A stretch of DNA of 64,000 bases from Actinomycetota bacterium (GCA_018333515.1 JAGXSZ010000030.1:126501-190500), one strand, 5' to 3'; counted from the stretch's first letter, positions 37,116 through 46,553 are shown. The notes: a model not told the origin generated them from the sequence alone. Translations and numbers: made by a program.

Positions 37116-37241
37116 TTATCTCGTGTAGACGAGCACGAAGATATAGAAGATGAGCGTCAGTGCCGATGCTATAAGCAGGCTCTTCCAAACAATGGGGTCT
37201 TCTTTTTTTATAAAGCTTCTGAGACCTTCGACTATGCGCAT
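37116..37241 (-). CDS. 41-residue single-helix membrane protein
   Basis: Too short for routine calling. ATG at 37241 (minus) with GGGTGG 5-6 bp before it. The sequence starts MRIVEGLRSFIKKEDP and continues as one membrane helix of about 20 residues, ending in TR. Convergent with the reductase gene. Positive residues before the helix predict an N-in orientation. No family recognised. Confidence 0.5.
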   Translation of the reverse strand: MRIVEGLRSFIKKEDPIVWKSLLIASALTLIFYIFVLVYTR

Positions 37242-37405
37242 TTTATCCACCCTGTGTCGCTAATGTTTAAAGCCGCGCTCGGTTTGCCGCGTCCGGTTCT
37301 CTTCATTATACAGGATTGTTTTATTTTTGGTATAGTGTACTGGTCGGGATGGTGAAAAAGCTCTAGCCGTCGCTAGCGGCGTCGCACAAGCAAGGTAGGG
37401 ATAAA

Positions 37406-37684
37406 TTGCCGGATTATTATAGGATGTTAGAGGTAGACCCCGCGGCTTCTAAAGAGGTAATCGACAAAGCCTTTAAGGCTTTGTCGCAAAAGAAGCACCC
37501 GGACAAAGTTCCTCCCGAGGAGAAGCAAGACGCGGCGCGCGGGTGGTTGGAGATTCGCGACGCTTACGAGGTTCTCAAAGATGACGATAAGCGCGCCGCC
37601 TACGATGCCGCGAGAAAACGCGAGATACTCGACCTTTTTTTAAACGAGGGCGTAATCGGGCTGGCTAAGAAGTATTTACGATGA
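37406..37684 (+). CDS. Stand-alone J-domain protein
   Basis: A 92-residue DnaJ-type protein. The J domain (DYYRMLEVDP start, HPD in KKHPDK, and DAYEVLKDDDKRAAYD) makes up most of the chain, with a short helical tail. No G/F or zinc domain, so it would be a DnaK co-chaperone of class C. TTG start after GTAGGG. Confidence 0.85.
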   Translation: MPDYYRMLEVDPAASKEVIDKAFKALSQKKHPDKVPPEEKQDAARGWLEIRDAYEVLKDDDKRAAYDAARKREILDLFLNEGVIGLAKKYLR

Positions 37685-37763
37685 GGCCGACCGAGATGAG
37701 GCCGACCGGCAGGTTTGCGATGTGCGCCGTGTTTAGCATGCGCACTCAGAAAGGACAACCATT

Positions 37764-38558
37764 TTGGCTTACAAACTAGTGGCGCTGGACTTGGACGGCA
37801 CTATGCTCGACGATGATAAAATCTTAAATCGCAATACGGTGGAGATGATTCGCGAAGTCAGCGAACGTGGCGTGAGGTTTACGATTGCCACCGGCAGGAT
37901 GTCTCGCGGCGCTTTGCGTTACGCGGATGAGCTGGGCGTGGACACCCCGGTTATCACCTACAACGGCGCGATTATGCGGAGCATGTATTCAGATGAGGTA
38001 TATCGCGAGTTAAAAGTCCCGGCTGAACAGGCGAGAGAAGCTTTGCGCCTATTGAGGGACGAACCCGTTTTGCGCTATGCGTTCCTCGGCGACGACGTCT
38101 TTACCGACACCGCCCATGATTGGACCGATAGGTATGCCGATTTACTCGGGGTCGATATACACCACGTCGCCGACGTACGGGAGTTGCTCGGTGAAGACCC
38201 GACGATGCTGGTGTTCATGGTTCCCTTGGGCAGGGCGCAAATACTGACGCAAACACTCAAGAGCGAACTAGACTCGCAGGTGAGGATAACCAATTCGGCG
38301 GACTGGTTCTTGGACGTGCTCCATCCTCAAGCTACGAAGGGGTTGGCGCTGGCGCAATTAGCCGAGCGCCTCGGCATCGAGAGGGAAGAGGTAATCGCCA
38401 TCGGCGACAATATTAACGACCTCGAGATGGTCGAGTACGCCGGTCTCGGGGTGGCTGTGGCCAATGCCGCCGACGAGTTGAAGGCGATTGCCGATTACGT
38501 AACCGAAGCTCCCGTCAGCGAAGGCGTCGAGGAGGTCATCCGGCGCTTCATCATCTAG
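37764..38558 (+). CDS. Cof-type HAD hydrolase
   Basis: A 264-residue HAD phosphatase of the Cof (IIB) class. Motif I is LDLDGTMLDDD, motif II TYNGA after DTPVI, motif III the K of ATKGLALAQLA, motif IV AIGDNINDLEMVEYAGLGVAV. Probably acts on sugar or flavin phosphates in the cytoplasm; substrate unknown. TTG start. Confidence 0.92.
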   Translation: MAYKLVALDLDGTMLDDDKILNRNTVEMIREVSERGVRFTIATGRMSRGALRYADELGVDTPVITYNGAIMRSMYSDEVYRELKVPAEQAREALRLLRDEPVLRYAFLGDDVFTDTAHDWTDRYADLLGVDIHHVADVRELLGEDPTMLVFMVPLGRAQILTQTLKSELDSQVRITNSADWFLDVLHPQATKGLALAQLAERLGIEREEVIAIGDNINDLEMVEYAGLGVAVANAADELKAIADYVTEAPVSEGVEEVIRRFII

Positions 38559-38588
38559 TAGATCATCGCACGTGTAATGAGTAGAGCC

Positions 38589-38699
38589 TGTCATTCTGAG
38601 GGAGGCTTTGGCCGACCGAAGAATCTCAGACTATGGCATAAGGCAACAGTTGAGATTCTTCGCTTCGCTCAGAATGACAAAGAAAAGCTCAGAATGACA
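38589..38699. repeat. Inverted-repeat element with TGTCATTCTGAG ends
   Basis: TGTCATTCTGAG at 38589 and its complement CTCAGAATGACA at 38668 and again at 38688 enclose a second perfect inverted pair (CGAAGAATCTCA at 38617; TGAGATTCTTCG at 38651). The whole folds as a long hairpin. Such elements are common intergenic palindromes in several bacterial phyla. The second right end shows a 20-bp duplication. Confidence 0.75.
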
Positions 38700-38787
38700 A
38701 CTCATAAAACGTGTGATGGAGTACTAGGCAGCCTCGATAATTCGCGATAATGAGCGACAAGGAGACCGGCATCCCGCTTGCGCCTGG

Positions 38788-39057
38788 TTGGTTTTGAGCG
38801 TAGAGTATGACTATGGCAGTTTCCACCGAATAGCGCAAGCGGGAGTTCTTAGAGCTGATAAGGCGAGTGTATCCGAGTCGGCCGCCGAGGCGGCAAAAGT
38901 AGGAGGGCTTTCTACGATTTATTCAAACTCGGACCCGCGGGAACTCGCCTCGGAGATGGTAAACATCGCAAAGGATTTCACCGGGAGCCGGCTCGAGGAC
39001 GACATAGCGATTGTTGTCTTGAAGCTTGCAATCGACGGTGCGGGAGAGATTGGCTGA
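38788..39057 (+). pseudogene. Remnant of SpoIIE/PP2C-type phosphatase
   Basis: Only the last 35-40 codons look like a protein family: DPRELASEMVNIAKDF and GSRLEDDIAIVVLKL are the end of a PP2C/SpoIIE phosphatase domain. The earlier part of the frame lacks the metal-binding motifs and reads as unrelated sequence. An 11-bp inverted repeat (CCCGCTTGCGC at about 38774 and its complement at about 38833) crosses the start. Most likely a truncated gene left after deletion or insertion. Confidence 0.6.
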
Positions 39058-39058
39058 A

Positions 39059-39529
39059 CTAGGTTTGGCGTGACATCGCTACTTCAAGCAGCGTGGCGGC
39101 GCGCCCCGCAAACGCCTCTATTGTTTCGACATCGGCTTGCGAAAAGTTTCGCGCTTTATCGATGCTCAGAGCGGTCATTGCGCCTACCAGATTACCGTTT
39201 ACCAGTACCGGCGCGCTGGCAACAGACCTGGCCCCTACCTGAATCCATGCGGATATCGCTTTAGGGAACGACGTGTAGTCGTCGATAATCGTGGTTTTTT
39301 GCGTGGCGAGTACCATCCCCAGAACGTCAATACCCCTAGACACAGAGAGTTTTCCCATGTGGTCGGCTATATTGTAGAGCGCGCAGTAACCAATTGACTC
39401 ATCACCGTTGACGACAGCAAAACCCGCCGCGTCGGTGCCAAGGCTCTGCGCCATGTTTTCGAGCAGTTCAGCGATTTGCGGCTCGATTTCCTTACACAAC
39501 TTCATGAGCGCTTTACCATAACATGCCAA
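39059..39529 (-). CDS. GAF-domain protein
   Basis: A 156-residue single GAF domain (AAGFAVVNGDESIGYCALY, VASAPVLVNGNLVGAMTALS, FSQADVETIEAFAGRAATLL). It binds a small ligand or senses redox state; no output domain is present. The start may be at 39505 (MKLCKEIEPQ). It is convergent with the PP2C remnant, and the two might once have belonged to one signalling module (inference). Confidence 0.75.
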   Translation of the reverse strand: MACYGKALMKLCKEIEPQIAELLENMAQSLGTDAAGFAVVNGDESIGYCALYNIADHMGKLSVSRGIDVLGMVLATQKTTIIDDYTSFPKAISAWIQVGARSVASAPVLVNGNLVGAMTALSIDKARNFSQADVETIEAFAGRAATLLEVAMSRQT

Positions 39530-39879
39530 ATATTAACAATATTAATCTACTTTCGATTCTACTCTATGGGCAAATGAAATACAAACTAGTTCGGCCGTAA
39601 TTCTAATTATTTGGAACCTTTAAATGCGGGTCTATCTGATTGATAATATACGCTCTGCGCCGAACAATCGAGTATGGTATGCTGACAACTAAAGGCATCT
39701 AAACCCGGCCAATCGCTATATACGTTTGATGCGAATTAAAACACCAGGTCACTCTAGCTGGGCATTTTCGAGAGAGGAAACGTGCGCTTTGAAGATGCCC
39801 ACAACTTTGCCCACTATATTCGAAAACTAATTCGCATCAGACGCTATATGCTGGAATCTATACCGGGAAAGAGGGCACG
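39530..39879. other. 350-bp gap holding an inverted-repeat element
   Basis: AT-rich gap before the nuclease gene. CGTTTGATGCGAATTA (39723-39738) and the complement of CGTCTGATGCGAATTA (39828-39843) match at 15/16, and an inner pair TGGGCAT (39759)/ATGCCCA (39795) is nested inside. The 121-bp unit could fold as one long hairpin and looks like a MITE-type element. Nothing else was recognised. Confidence 0.5.
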
Positions 39880-40677
39880 GTGAATAATCGAAAGAGTGTT
39901 TTTCGGCACGGCGCCATACATATTCTCATAATGTTGTTTGTCGTTGCGGCGGCTGGTTGTTTACCGGGCGGCAGCGATTTGAGCACCAAATCAAAGACGA
40001 GCGAAAATACGGCAGCCGGCGCCGAAGAAGTTGCGGATGACGCTCCGGGCGCGACGCAATCGACGGCACCCGCTTCTAAATCGGCATTGCGGATAGAAGA
40101 GCGCGGCGAGGTCATCCGGGTCATCGATGGTGATACGATTGAGGTTAGGTTAAGCGGCGGGCAGGTTAGAAGAGTCCGCTATATCGGGATAGACACGCCG
40201 GAGCGGTTCGAGGACCTCTACGCCGAGGCGACACGAGCGAACGCCGGGCTGGCCGACGGCAAAGCAGTAAGTCTTGTCAAGGATGTCAGTGAGACCGACA
40301 GGTATGGGAGGCTCCTACGTTACGTCTATGTCGGCGAGACTTTTATCAATGCGGAGCTGGTGCGGCAAGGCTACGCGGCGGCCGCGACCTATCCGCCGGA
40401 TGTCGAATACGCGGACTATTTTGTGAAGTTGGCGGCTGAAGCGCGAGAAAAAGGCGTTGGCCTGTGGTCGGGCGAGACCGGTCGCGCTCCGCCCGAAACC
40501 AGCTTTAAACGGCCGCAAGTTAAATCACCCGGCGCCTACATCGGCAACAGGAATAGCAAAAAGTTTCACCTCCCGTCGTGCCGGGTGCTTCCCGCGCCAC
40601 ACAACCAGGTGCCGTTTAAGAGCAGGGGCGAGGCGGTGCGGGCGGGTTATGTTCCTTGCGGCAACTGCAACCCTTAA
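39880..40677 (+). CDS. Thermonuclease-type lipoprotein with Ada-like zinc domain
   Basis: A 265-residue secreted nuclease. N-terminal signal with lipobox VAAAGC (Cys about 27), a low-complexity linker, then a Staphylococcal-nuclease (SNc) domain with VIDGDTIEVRL, YIGIDTPE and DRYGRLLRYVYV, and a C-terminal domain with FHLPSCRVL and VPCGNC resembling the Ada metal-binding fold. It probably degrades DNA/RNA outside the membrane. GTG start with AAGAGGG. A strong terminator follows. Confidence 0.9.
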   Translation: MNNRKSVFRHGAIHILIMLFVVAAAGCLPGGSDLSTKSKTSENTAAGAEEVADDAPGATQSTAPASKSALRIEERGEVIRVIDGDTIEVRLSGGQVRRVRYIGIDTPERFEDLYAEATRANAGLADGKAVSLVKDVSETDRYGRLLRYVYVGETFINAELVRQGYAAAATYPPDVEYADYFVKLAAEAREKGVGLWSGETGRAPPETSFKRPQVKSPGAYIGNRNSKKFHLPSCRVLPAPHNQVPFKSRGEAVRAGYVPCGNCNP

Positions 40678-40737
40678 TAGAGAGTTCGACTCCGGGGTTT
40701 ACCACGAGTGCTTTACTAACATGCGGGCCGATGTCTA

Positions 40738-40772
40738 CAAAAAAACCCGCGAGATATCTCGCGGGTTTTTCG
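40738..40772. terminator. Bidirectional intrinsic terminator
   Basis: A perfect palindrome, with A-run, CCCGCGAGATATCTCGCGGG and T-run, lies between the nuclease gene and the minus-strand tRNA-Leu. It can stop transcription from both sides. Confidence 0.88.
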
Positions 40773-40773
40773 G

Positions 40774-40857
40774 TGTCCGAGACTGGACTTGAACCAGCAC
40801 GGTATTGCTACCACTAGGCCCTCAACCTAGCGCGTCTACCAATTCCGCCACTCGGAC
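40774..40857 (-). tRNA. tRNA-Leu (GAG)
   Basis: On the minus strand, acceptor GTCCGAG pairs with CTCGGAC, discriminator A, anticodon loop TTGAGGG (GAG), a long variable arm (GTGGTAGCAATACCGT region) and TTCAAGT in the T loop. Length 84, class II. No encoded CCA. Confidence 0.92.
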
Positions 40858-41159
40858 TAATCGCACCAAACATAAGGCTTGGCAGCCACGTTTATGCAGA
40901 AGTAATTATATCATTTCACGGTTGCCTGTCAATCGCACCGCGCGGCGCGCCCTTACTTGCCTACTAAGAATTTACAGTACCCGAGGCGCGCTCAAGGAGG
41001 CATCATATACGCTCGCCCTATAGGCAAGATTACGGTTGCGCTTGCATGTCATCGACCCCCGTTCTAATATCGAATTAAAGAAAGTCCTGATAAAGACTGG
41101 AGAAAAAGCCCGGTTCGTGCCGATAATAGCATTATTATCAGCCTCAAGGCTGGAAGGAT
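40858..41159. other. Intergenic region with 7-bp hairpin, no gene
   Basis: A 300-bp gap. The only structure noticed is GATAATA-gcat-TATTATC at 41122-41139, 20 bp before the amidase ribosome site; it may be an operator. No riboswitch consensus was recognised. Confidence 0.4.
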
Positions 41160-42236
41160 TTGGCAGTAATGGTTGGGTCGGTATTCTTTAAAAACAATAG
41201 GTTCAGATTGTTTGCGATAGTCGGCATAGCTGTCCTCGTTCTTATCGCGGCGTCATTAACCGCCTATGGTTATCTCAAATCAAAAAACGCACCCGAGACC
41301 TCGACTACCCGGGATACACCCGCGCTGGTCGGGCGTGGATTCATAAAAGCACAGAATACGGCGGAGGAGCAGGGTTTAAAGATTAAAATCGACCGATGGG
41401 TAGAGAGTAAAGTCTATCCCAAAAACTATATAGTGACTCAAAAACCGCTTCCCGGGCATCCTATCGAGAAGGGCGCCAAGATCACGGTCAAAGTAAGCGG
41501 CGGCGCGAGTTATGCTGAAAACGGTAAGGCCAACAAGGGAGCTGCCGTTGCCGAAGACGTCAAACCGCTTCCGACACCGCCGATTCAGCCCGCAAACAAA
41601 ATGGAAGGAAAAGTAGTAGTCATCGACCCCGGCCATCAGCGCAAAGCCAATCTGGAGCGCGAACCTATCGGTCCTGGAGCGACGGCAACCAAAGCTAAAG
41701 TCCAGAGTGGGACTTCAGGTATAGACTCAAAAACTCCGGAATACAAGATTACCCTTGCCGTAGCCGAGAAGTTAAAGTCACGCCTCGAATCGTACGGCGT
41801 CAAGGTCGTCATGACGAGAGAGACTCACGATGTCGACATAAGTAACAGCCGGCGCGCCGACGTCGCAAACCGCAACGAGGCGGACCTCTTCGTCAGAATC
41901 CATGCGGACGGCGCGACCGACCCCGAAATGCATGGGATATCGACACTCTACCCGGCGCAAACCGGCTGGACCGCTTCGATCAGCGAGGAGAGCCTGAAAG
42001 CGGCGCGGTTCGTACAGCATAGTGTCGTCAAAACGACTTGGGGCAAAGACAACGGCACCGTGGCCCGCGAGGATCTCAGCGGGTTTAACTGGTCGAAAGT
42101 TCCGGTTATCCTGGTCGAGACCGGTTTCATGAGCAACCCTAAAGAAGACGCGCTCTTAAACGACCCCGGCTACCAAGGCAAGCTTGCCGACGGAATAGCA
42201 AAAGGCATCGCCGATTACCTCAGAGCGGCCGGTTAG
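41160..42236 (+). CDS. N-acetylmuramoyl-L-alanine amidase with PASTA domain
   Basis: A 358-residue cell-wall hydrolase. One N-terminal membrane helix (about residues 15-38), a PASTA repeat (LVGRGFIKAQNTAEEQGLKI), then an Amidase_3 domain with zinc ligands in VVVIDPGHQ, the ADLFVRIHADG block and catalytic Glu in VILVETGFMSNP. It cleaves the amide between MurNAc and the stem peptide; the PASTA part binds peptidoglycan. TTG start with GGAAGG; ATG 41169 is an alternative. Confidence 0.9.
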   Translation: MAVMVGSVFFKNNRFRLFAIVGIAVLVLIAASLTAYGYLKSKNAPETSTTRDTPALVGRGFIKAQNTAEEQGLKIKIDRWVESKVYPKNYIVTQKPLPGHPIEKGAKITVKVSGGASYAENGKANKGAAVAEDVKPLPTPPIQPANKMEGKVVVIDPGHQRKANLEREPIGPGATATKAKVQSGTSGIDSKTPEYKITLAVAEKLKSRLESYGVKVVMTRETHDVDISNSRRADVANRNEADLFVRIHADGATDPEMHGISTLYPAQTGWTASISEESLKAARFVQHSVVKTTWGKDNGTVAREDLSGFNWSKVPVILVETGFMSNPKEDALLNDPGYQGKLADGIAKGIADYLRAAG

Positions 42237-42377
42237 AATTACCGTGTCCCGCTTTCCAGTCATGCGAACTTAAGCAAGCTAAACCCGGCATTGCGTTGCT
42301 CGTAATATTCTCTGGCTAACCGCGTTTGGGTACATATTGGATGAAGAATTCGATCGATTATCAACGCCGCGGTAGCC

Positions 42378-45185
42378 ATGGAAATCCAGCGACTGAGCAG
42401 CACCGAAGTCTATACGCAGCTCGCTTCCGAGCCGCGCGGTCTCAGTGACCGTGAGGCACGCTTGCGCCTGGAACGTTATGGCCCAAACGAGATCCGAGAA
42501 ATAAAAGGCCCACCGCTAATCAATAAGTTTTTGGCAAATTTCTATCATCTTTTTGCTATTTTACTTTGGGTCGGCGCCGGTCTCTCGTTTGCCGCCGGTC
42601 TACCGGAGCTTGGCTGGGCCATCATCGCTGTCATCATCATCAACGCGCTCTTTAGTTTTTGGCAGGAATACAAGGCTGAGAAGGCGACCGAAGCACTTAA
42701 GAGACTGCTGCCCAGCTATTCCAAGGTGATGAGGGAGGGTGAGGTCAAGGAGCTTCCGGCGACGGACTTGGTCCCGGGCGACGTTTTGGTGCTTGAGGAG
42801 GGAGACAACGTATCCGCTGACGCGCGGCTGGTTCAGGCCTTTGAGATGCGCACGATAAACGCGACGCTGACCGGGGAATCGGCCCCGGTCAGGAGGACGA
42901 GCGCACCAATCCCCAGGCCGGATATCGCACTTGTCCAATCGTCGAATATCGTCTTCGCAGGGACTAACGTCGCGACCGGCTCCGGACGAGCAGTAGTATA
43001 TGCGACCGGCGACGCTACCGAATTCGGCAAAATCGCGGGCTTGACCCAGCGGATAGCGGAGGAACTCAGCCCGCTCCAAAAGGAGATGGTCTTCGTCACC
43101 AGGGTCGTAGCCGTACTCGCCGTAGGGCTCGGCACCCTCTTTTTCGTGCTCGGCAGCGAGTTTGCCGGGCTTTCGATGCCTGTGGCATTGTTGTTCGCAA
43201 TCGGCATCATCGTTGCCAACGTCCCGGAGGGGTTGCTGCCGACGGTGACGTTATCGCTCGCGTTCGGGGTGGAACGGATGGCAAAGAAGAACGCTCTCAT
43301 CAAGAAACTCTCTTCCGTCGAGACGCTCGGCTCCACGACGGTCATCTGCACCGACAAAACGGGCACCCTGACCCAGAACGAGATGACGGTTCGGGAGTTC
43401 TGGGTCGATGGCCAGGTGATAACGGTCGGGGGTGCGGGATATGAGCCGGTCGGTGAGTTCAGCGCCGATGGCAGGGTCTTAACGGGGGTCCAGTTGGACA
43501 GTTGGGCCGAGTTCTTCCGTTCGGCGCTCCTTTGCACGACGTCCCGGCTCGTCGCACCCACGCCCGATGAGCGCGCTTGGAGGGCGATAGGCGACCCGAC
43601 CGAGGCCGCGCTCCTGGTCGTCGCGGAGAAAGCCGGCCTTGATATCGATGTGGAGTTCAGCGCGTCCCCGCGCATCTACCTACTGCCCTTCGAGTCGGCG
43701 CGCAAGCGGATGTCGAGTATCCACGGATATGATTCCAGACGCATCGCCCACGTCAAAGGCTCACCCAAAGAGATACTTCAGCTTTCGGCCAAAGTCATGC
43801 TAAGCGGAGAGGCCGTTAATATTACTAGCGAGCTTAGAGAGCAGTTGGAAGAGCGTATCGACGACTTCGCCCGCCGGGGATTGCGTGTGCTCGCTATCGC
43901 CCGGCGCGATTTAGCACCCGACATAAGCTCGTATAGCGCCGACGCCGTCGAACACGACCTCGTCTTTCTCGGGCTGATGGCGATGCTCGACCCGCCGCGA
44001 CCCGAAGTCGAAAACGCGGTCAAGCTGGCTCACCGGGCCGGGATAAAGATCATCATGATAACAGGCGATTATGGACTGACCGCGGAATCGATAGCGCGCA
44101 AAATCGGAATCATCGAAGGGCCGGCGACGGTTGTCAGTGGTCCCGATTTAGATGGGATGCCGGACGACCGGCTTCAGGATGTCGTCGCGCTGGAGAACGT
44201 GATATTCGCGCGCGTTGCTTCGGAGCACAAAATGCGCATTGTCGAAGCCCTCCGGTCGCGCGGCGAAATCGTCGCCGTGACCGGGGACGGCGTCAACGAC
44301 GCCCCGGCTTTAAAGAGGGCGGATATCGGAATCGCCATGGGTGTCAGCGGCACGGATGTAGCGCGAGAGGCGGCGGATATGGTGCTCACCGATGACAATT
44401 TCGCAAGTATCGTCAGCGCGATAGAAGAAGGCAGGGTGGTGTATGATAATATTCGACGCTTCATTACTTATATCTTCGCCAGTAACATACCCGAGATCGT
44501 CCCTTTTATCCTTTTTGTGATGCTCGGTATTCCTTTGCCCCTGACCATCCTGCAAATACTCGCAATCGATCTGGGAACCGACATCGCCCCGGCGCTGGCG
44601 CTCGGCTCGGAGCCGCCCGAACCGGACGTGATGGACCGCCCGCCCCGCCCGAGAAACAAACGGCTTTTGGATATACCGCTTATAACCAGGGCATACTTAT
44701 TTCTCGGCCCGATCGAGGCGGCCGCCGGCATGGCTGGATATTACTTCATCTATTACCAGAATGGCTGGCGTCCGGGCGAGACTCTCGCCGCCTCGGGCGA
44801 GGTCTATATCCTCGCGACGACGATGGTCCTGGCGTCCATAGTCACCATGCAAATCGGTAACGGGTTTGCGGTCAGAAGCGAACGGGCCTCTATTATAAAA
44901 AAAGGATTTCTCACAAACAAGTTCTATTTGTGGGGTATCGTAAGCGAGCTGGTTTTCATATCACTCATCGTTTACGTGCCCTTTCTTCAACGAATTTTCC
45001 ACACGGCTGCGCTCCGTTCTACCGACTGGCTCTTTCTGTTCTTGCTTACTCCGACCATATTGCTCGCGGATGAGATAAGGAAATGGATTGTGCGGCGCAG
45101 GCGCGTGTTCGGTCGGGGAGGCGGGCATGGAACGACTGGACCAGCGATGCGGGCGCGCGGCGGCCCTAAGCGACGCGCGGCTTAA
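42378..45185 (+). CDS. P2-type cation-transporting ATPase
   Basis: A 935-residue P-type ATPase with ten helices. An N-terminal cation-ATPase domain, TLTGESAPV, PEGLLPTVTLS in helix 4, the phosphorylation site CTDKTGTLTQ, MITGDYGLTAESIARKIG and TGDGVNDAPAL are all present. The helix-4 PEGLL and the helix-5 SNIPEIVPF block recall Na+/K+-type pumps more than SERCA. Ion unknown (Na+, K+ or Ca2+). Followed by two TrkA-type genes, which fits monovalent cation handling. Confidence 0.9.
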   Translation: MEIQRLSSTEVYTQLASEPRGLSDREARLRLERYGPNEIREIKGPPLINKFLANFYHLFAILLWVGAGLSFAAGLPELGWAIIAVIIINALFSFWQEYKAEKATEALKRLLPSYSKVMREGEVKELPATDLVPGDVLVLEEGDNVSADARLVQAFEMRTINATLTGESAPVRRTSAPIPRPDIALVQSSNIVFAGTNVATGSGRAVVYATGDATEFGKIAGLTQRIAEELSPLQKEMVFVTRVVAVLAVGLGTLFFVLGSEFAGLSMPVALLFAIGIIVANVPEGLLPTVTLSLAFGVERMAKKNALIKKLSSVETLGSTTVICTDKTGTLTQNEMTVREFWVDGQVITVGGAGYEPVGEFSADGRVLTGVQLDSWAEFFRSALLCTTSRLVAPTPDERAWRAIGDPTEAALLVVAEKAGLDIDVEFSASPRIYLLPFESARKRMSSIHGYDSRRIAHVKGSPKEILQLSAKVMLSGEAVNITSELREQLEERIDDFARRGLRVLAIARRDLAPDISSYSADAVEHDLVFLGLMAMLDPPRPEVENAVKLAHRAGIKIIMITGDYGLTAESIARKIGIIEGPATVVSGPDLDGMPDDRLQDVVALENVIFARVASEHKMRIVEALRSRGEIVAVTGDGVNDAPALKRADIGIAMGVSGTDVAREAADMVLTDDNFASIVSAIEEGRVVYDNIRRFITYIFASNIPEIVPFILFVMLGIPLPLTILQILAIDLGTDIAPALALGSEPPEPDVMDRPPRPRNKRLLDIPLITRAYLFLGPIEAAAGMAGYYFIYYQNGWRPGETLAASGEVYILATTMVLASIVTMQIGNGFAVRSERASIIKKGFLTNKFYLWGIVSELVFISLIVYVPFLQRIFHTAALRSTDWLFLFLLTPTILLADEIRKWIVRRRRVFGRGGGHGTTGPAMRARGGPKRRAA

Positions 45186-45232
45186 TAACTTTAAAGCATA
45201 AAGGGGAATAAAAAATATAAGAGGTGTTTGAC

Positions 45233-45886
45233 ATGCACATCATCATTACAGGTTGCGGGCGTCTCGGGTCCGAGTCGGCAAATTCGCTCGCTATGAATGG
45301 CCATGAAATAGTTGTTATAGACCGGGATGCCAAAGCTTTCGAGCGCCTGGCGAAATCGTTTTCAGGTGAGCGAATACTTGGCCATGCCATCGACCAGCGC
45401 ACACTAGAAAAAGCGGCCATCGATACGGCGGACGCATTCATAGCCGTGACGGGCGACGATAATCTCAACATCGTCTCCGCCCGGATTGCGCGGGAGACAT
45501 ACTCTGTGCCTCGCGTTGTCTCGCGGATTCTCGATCCCGTGCGCGCTAACATATTCGCGCACCTTGGCGTTTCGACCATCTCAACAACGGCATGGGCGGC
45601 GAACAGGATCAAAGAGCTGATAACGCATCGTGCCCTCGACGTGCAGTTGTCTTTCGGAAGCGGGGAGGTCGAGCTGGTTAGGGTAGCGGTTCCGGTCGGC
45701 CTCTTCGGCAAGACGATAGAGAGCATCACCATACCCGGTGAGCTAAGCGTCGCGGTTATCACCCGCCATGGCCGCTCGTTTATTCCGGCACCGGGTGCGA
45801 GCTTTGAGCAAGGAGATATAGCCGAGGTGCTTGTCAGCGCGTTTGCGATTGGCAAGCTTGAGGAATTTATTAGCGCCGTAGTGTAG
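45233..45886 (+). CDS. TrkA-type K+ channel/transporter regulatory subunit (1)
   Basis: A 217-residue RCK protein with an N-terminal NAD(H)-binding fold (IIITGCGRLGSESANSLA) and a C-terminal TrkA-C domain. It gates a Trk/Ktr-type potassium channel from the cytoplasm by nucleotide binding. ATG 45233 has AGAGG before it. Ten bp separate its stop from the next TrkA-type start, so they form a pair; the membrane channel subunit is not in the window. Confidence 0.88.
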   Translation: MHIIITGCGRLGSESANSLAMNGHEIVVIDRDAKAFERLAKSFSGERILGHAIDQRTLEKAAIDTADAFIAVTGDDNLNIVSARIARETYSVPRVVSRILDPVRANIFAHLGVSTISTTAWAANRIKELITHRALDVQLSFGSGEVELVRVAVPVGLFGKTIESITIPGELSVAVITRHGRSFIPAPGASFEQGDIAEVLVSAFAIGKLEEFISAVV

Positions 45887-45896
45887 GAGGCAAGCG

Positions 45897-46553
45897 ATGT
45901 ATATCCTGATTGCGGGAGCCGGACAAGTCGGGCGATTTCTCGCGCTTAACCTCAAAGATACTTATAGAATCGGCCTCATCGACCTGGACGAGGCTAATTT
46001 CGAAACTGTTAAGAACATGCCAAATATCGCAATCTACGCGGGAGACGCGACGTCGCCCGCGGACCTCGAAACCGCGGGCATACTCAGGGCCGACATAGTC
46101 GTCGCCGTCACCGGAGACGACGAGGACAACCTGGTCATATCACAACTTGCCAAAGAGGTCTATAAAATCCCGCGCGTAATCGGCAGGATAAACGACCCCC
46201 GAAACCAGTGGCTTTTTACGAGAAGATGGGGAGTTGACGTAGCGGTAAGCAGCCCCCAAATAATCCTCCAATTGATATCGGAAGAGCTATCCCTAAGCGA
46301 TGTGCTTACGCTGTTAAAATTGAAGGTCGGCGAACTATCGCTCGTAGAAGTGACGGTCGGTCCGGACTCACCGGCACACGATAAAAAGATCAAGAGCATA
46401 GGCTTTCCGAGAAACGCGGTCGCGGTCGCTATCTTGCGCGACACAACCGTGATAGTGCCGCATGGAGAGACGACCATAAGGGCTGGAGACAGCGTTTTGC
46501 TCGTTACCCGCCCCGAACTAGAGCAAGATATTCGAAGAATCTTCGTCGGCTAA
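45897..46553 (+). CDS. TrkA-type K+ channel/transporter regulatory subunit (2)
   Basis: A 218-residue RCK protein similar to its neighbour (ILIAGAGQVGRFLALNL, AGDATSPADLETAG, VAVTGDDEDNLV, C-terminal TrkA-C). GTAGGAGG site before the ATG. The two paralogues probably assemble as a hetero-oligomeric gating ring (inference). Confidence 0.88.
   Translation: MYILIAGAGQVGRFLALNLKDTYRIGLIDLDEANFETVKNMPNIAIYAGDATSPADLETAGILRADIVVAVTGDDEDNLVISQLAKEVYKIPRVIGRINDPRNQWLFTRRWGVDVAVSSPQIILQLISEELSLSDVLTLLKLKVGELSLVEVTVGPDSPAHDKKIKSIGFPRNAVAVAILRDTTVIVPHGETTIRAGDSVLLVTRPELEQDIRRIFVG

Noticed and set aside
42237-42377. c-di-AMP riboswitch before the P-type ATPase or the amidase
   Set aside because: No ydaO-type conserved core was seen in either gap, although both gene types can be targets.
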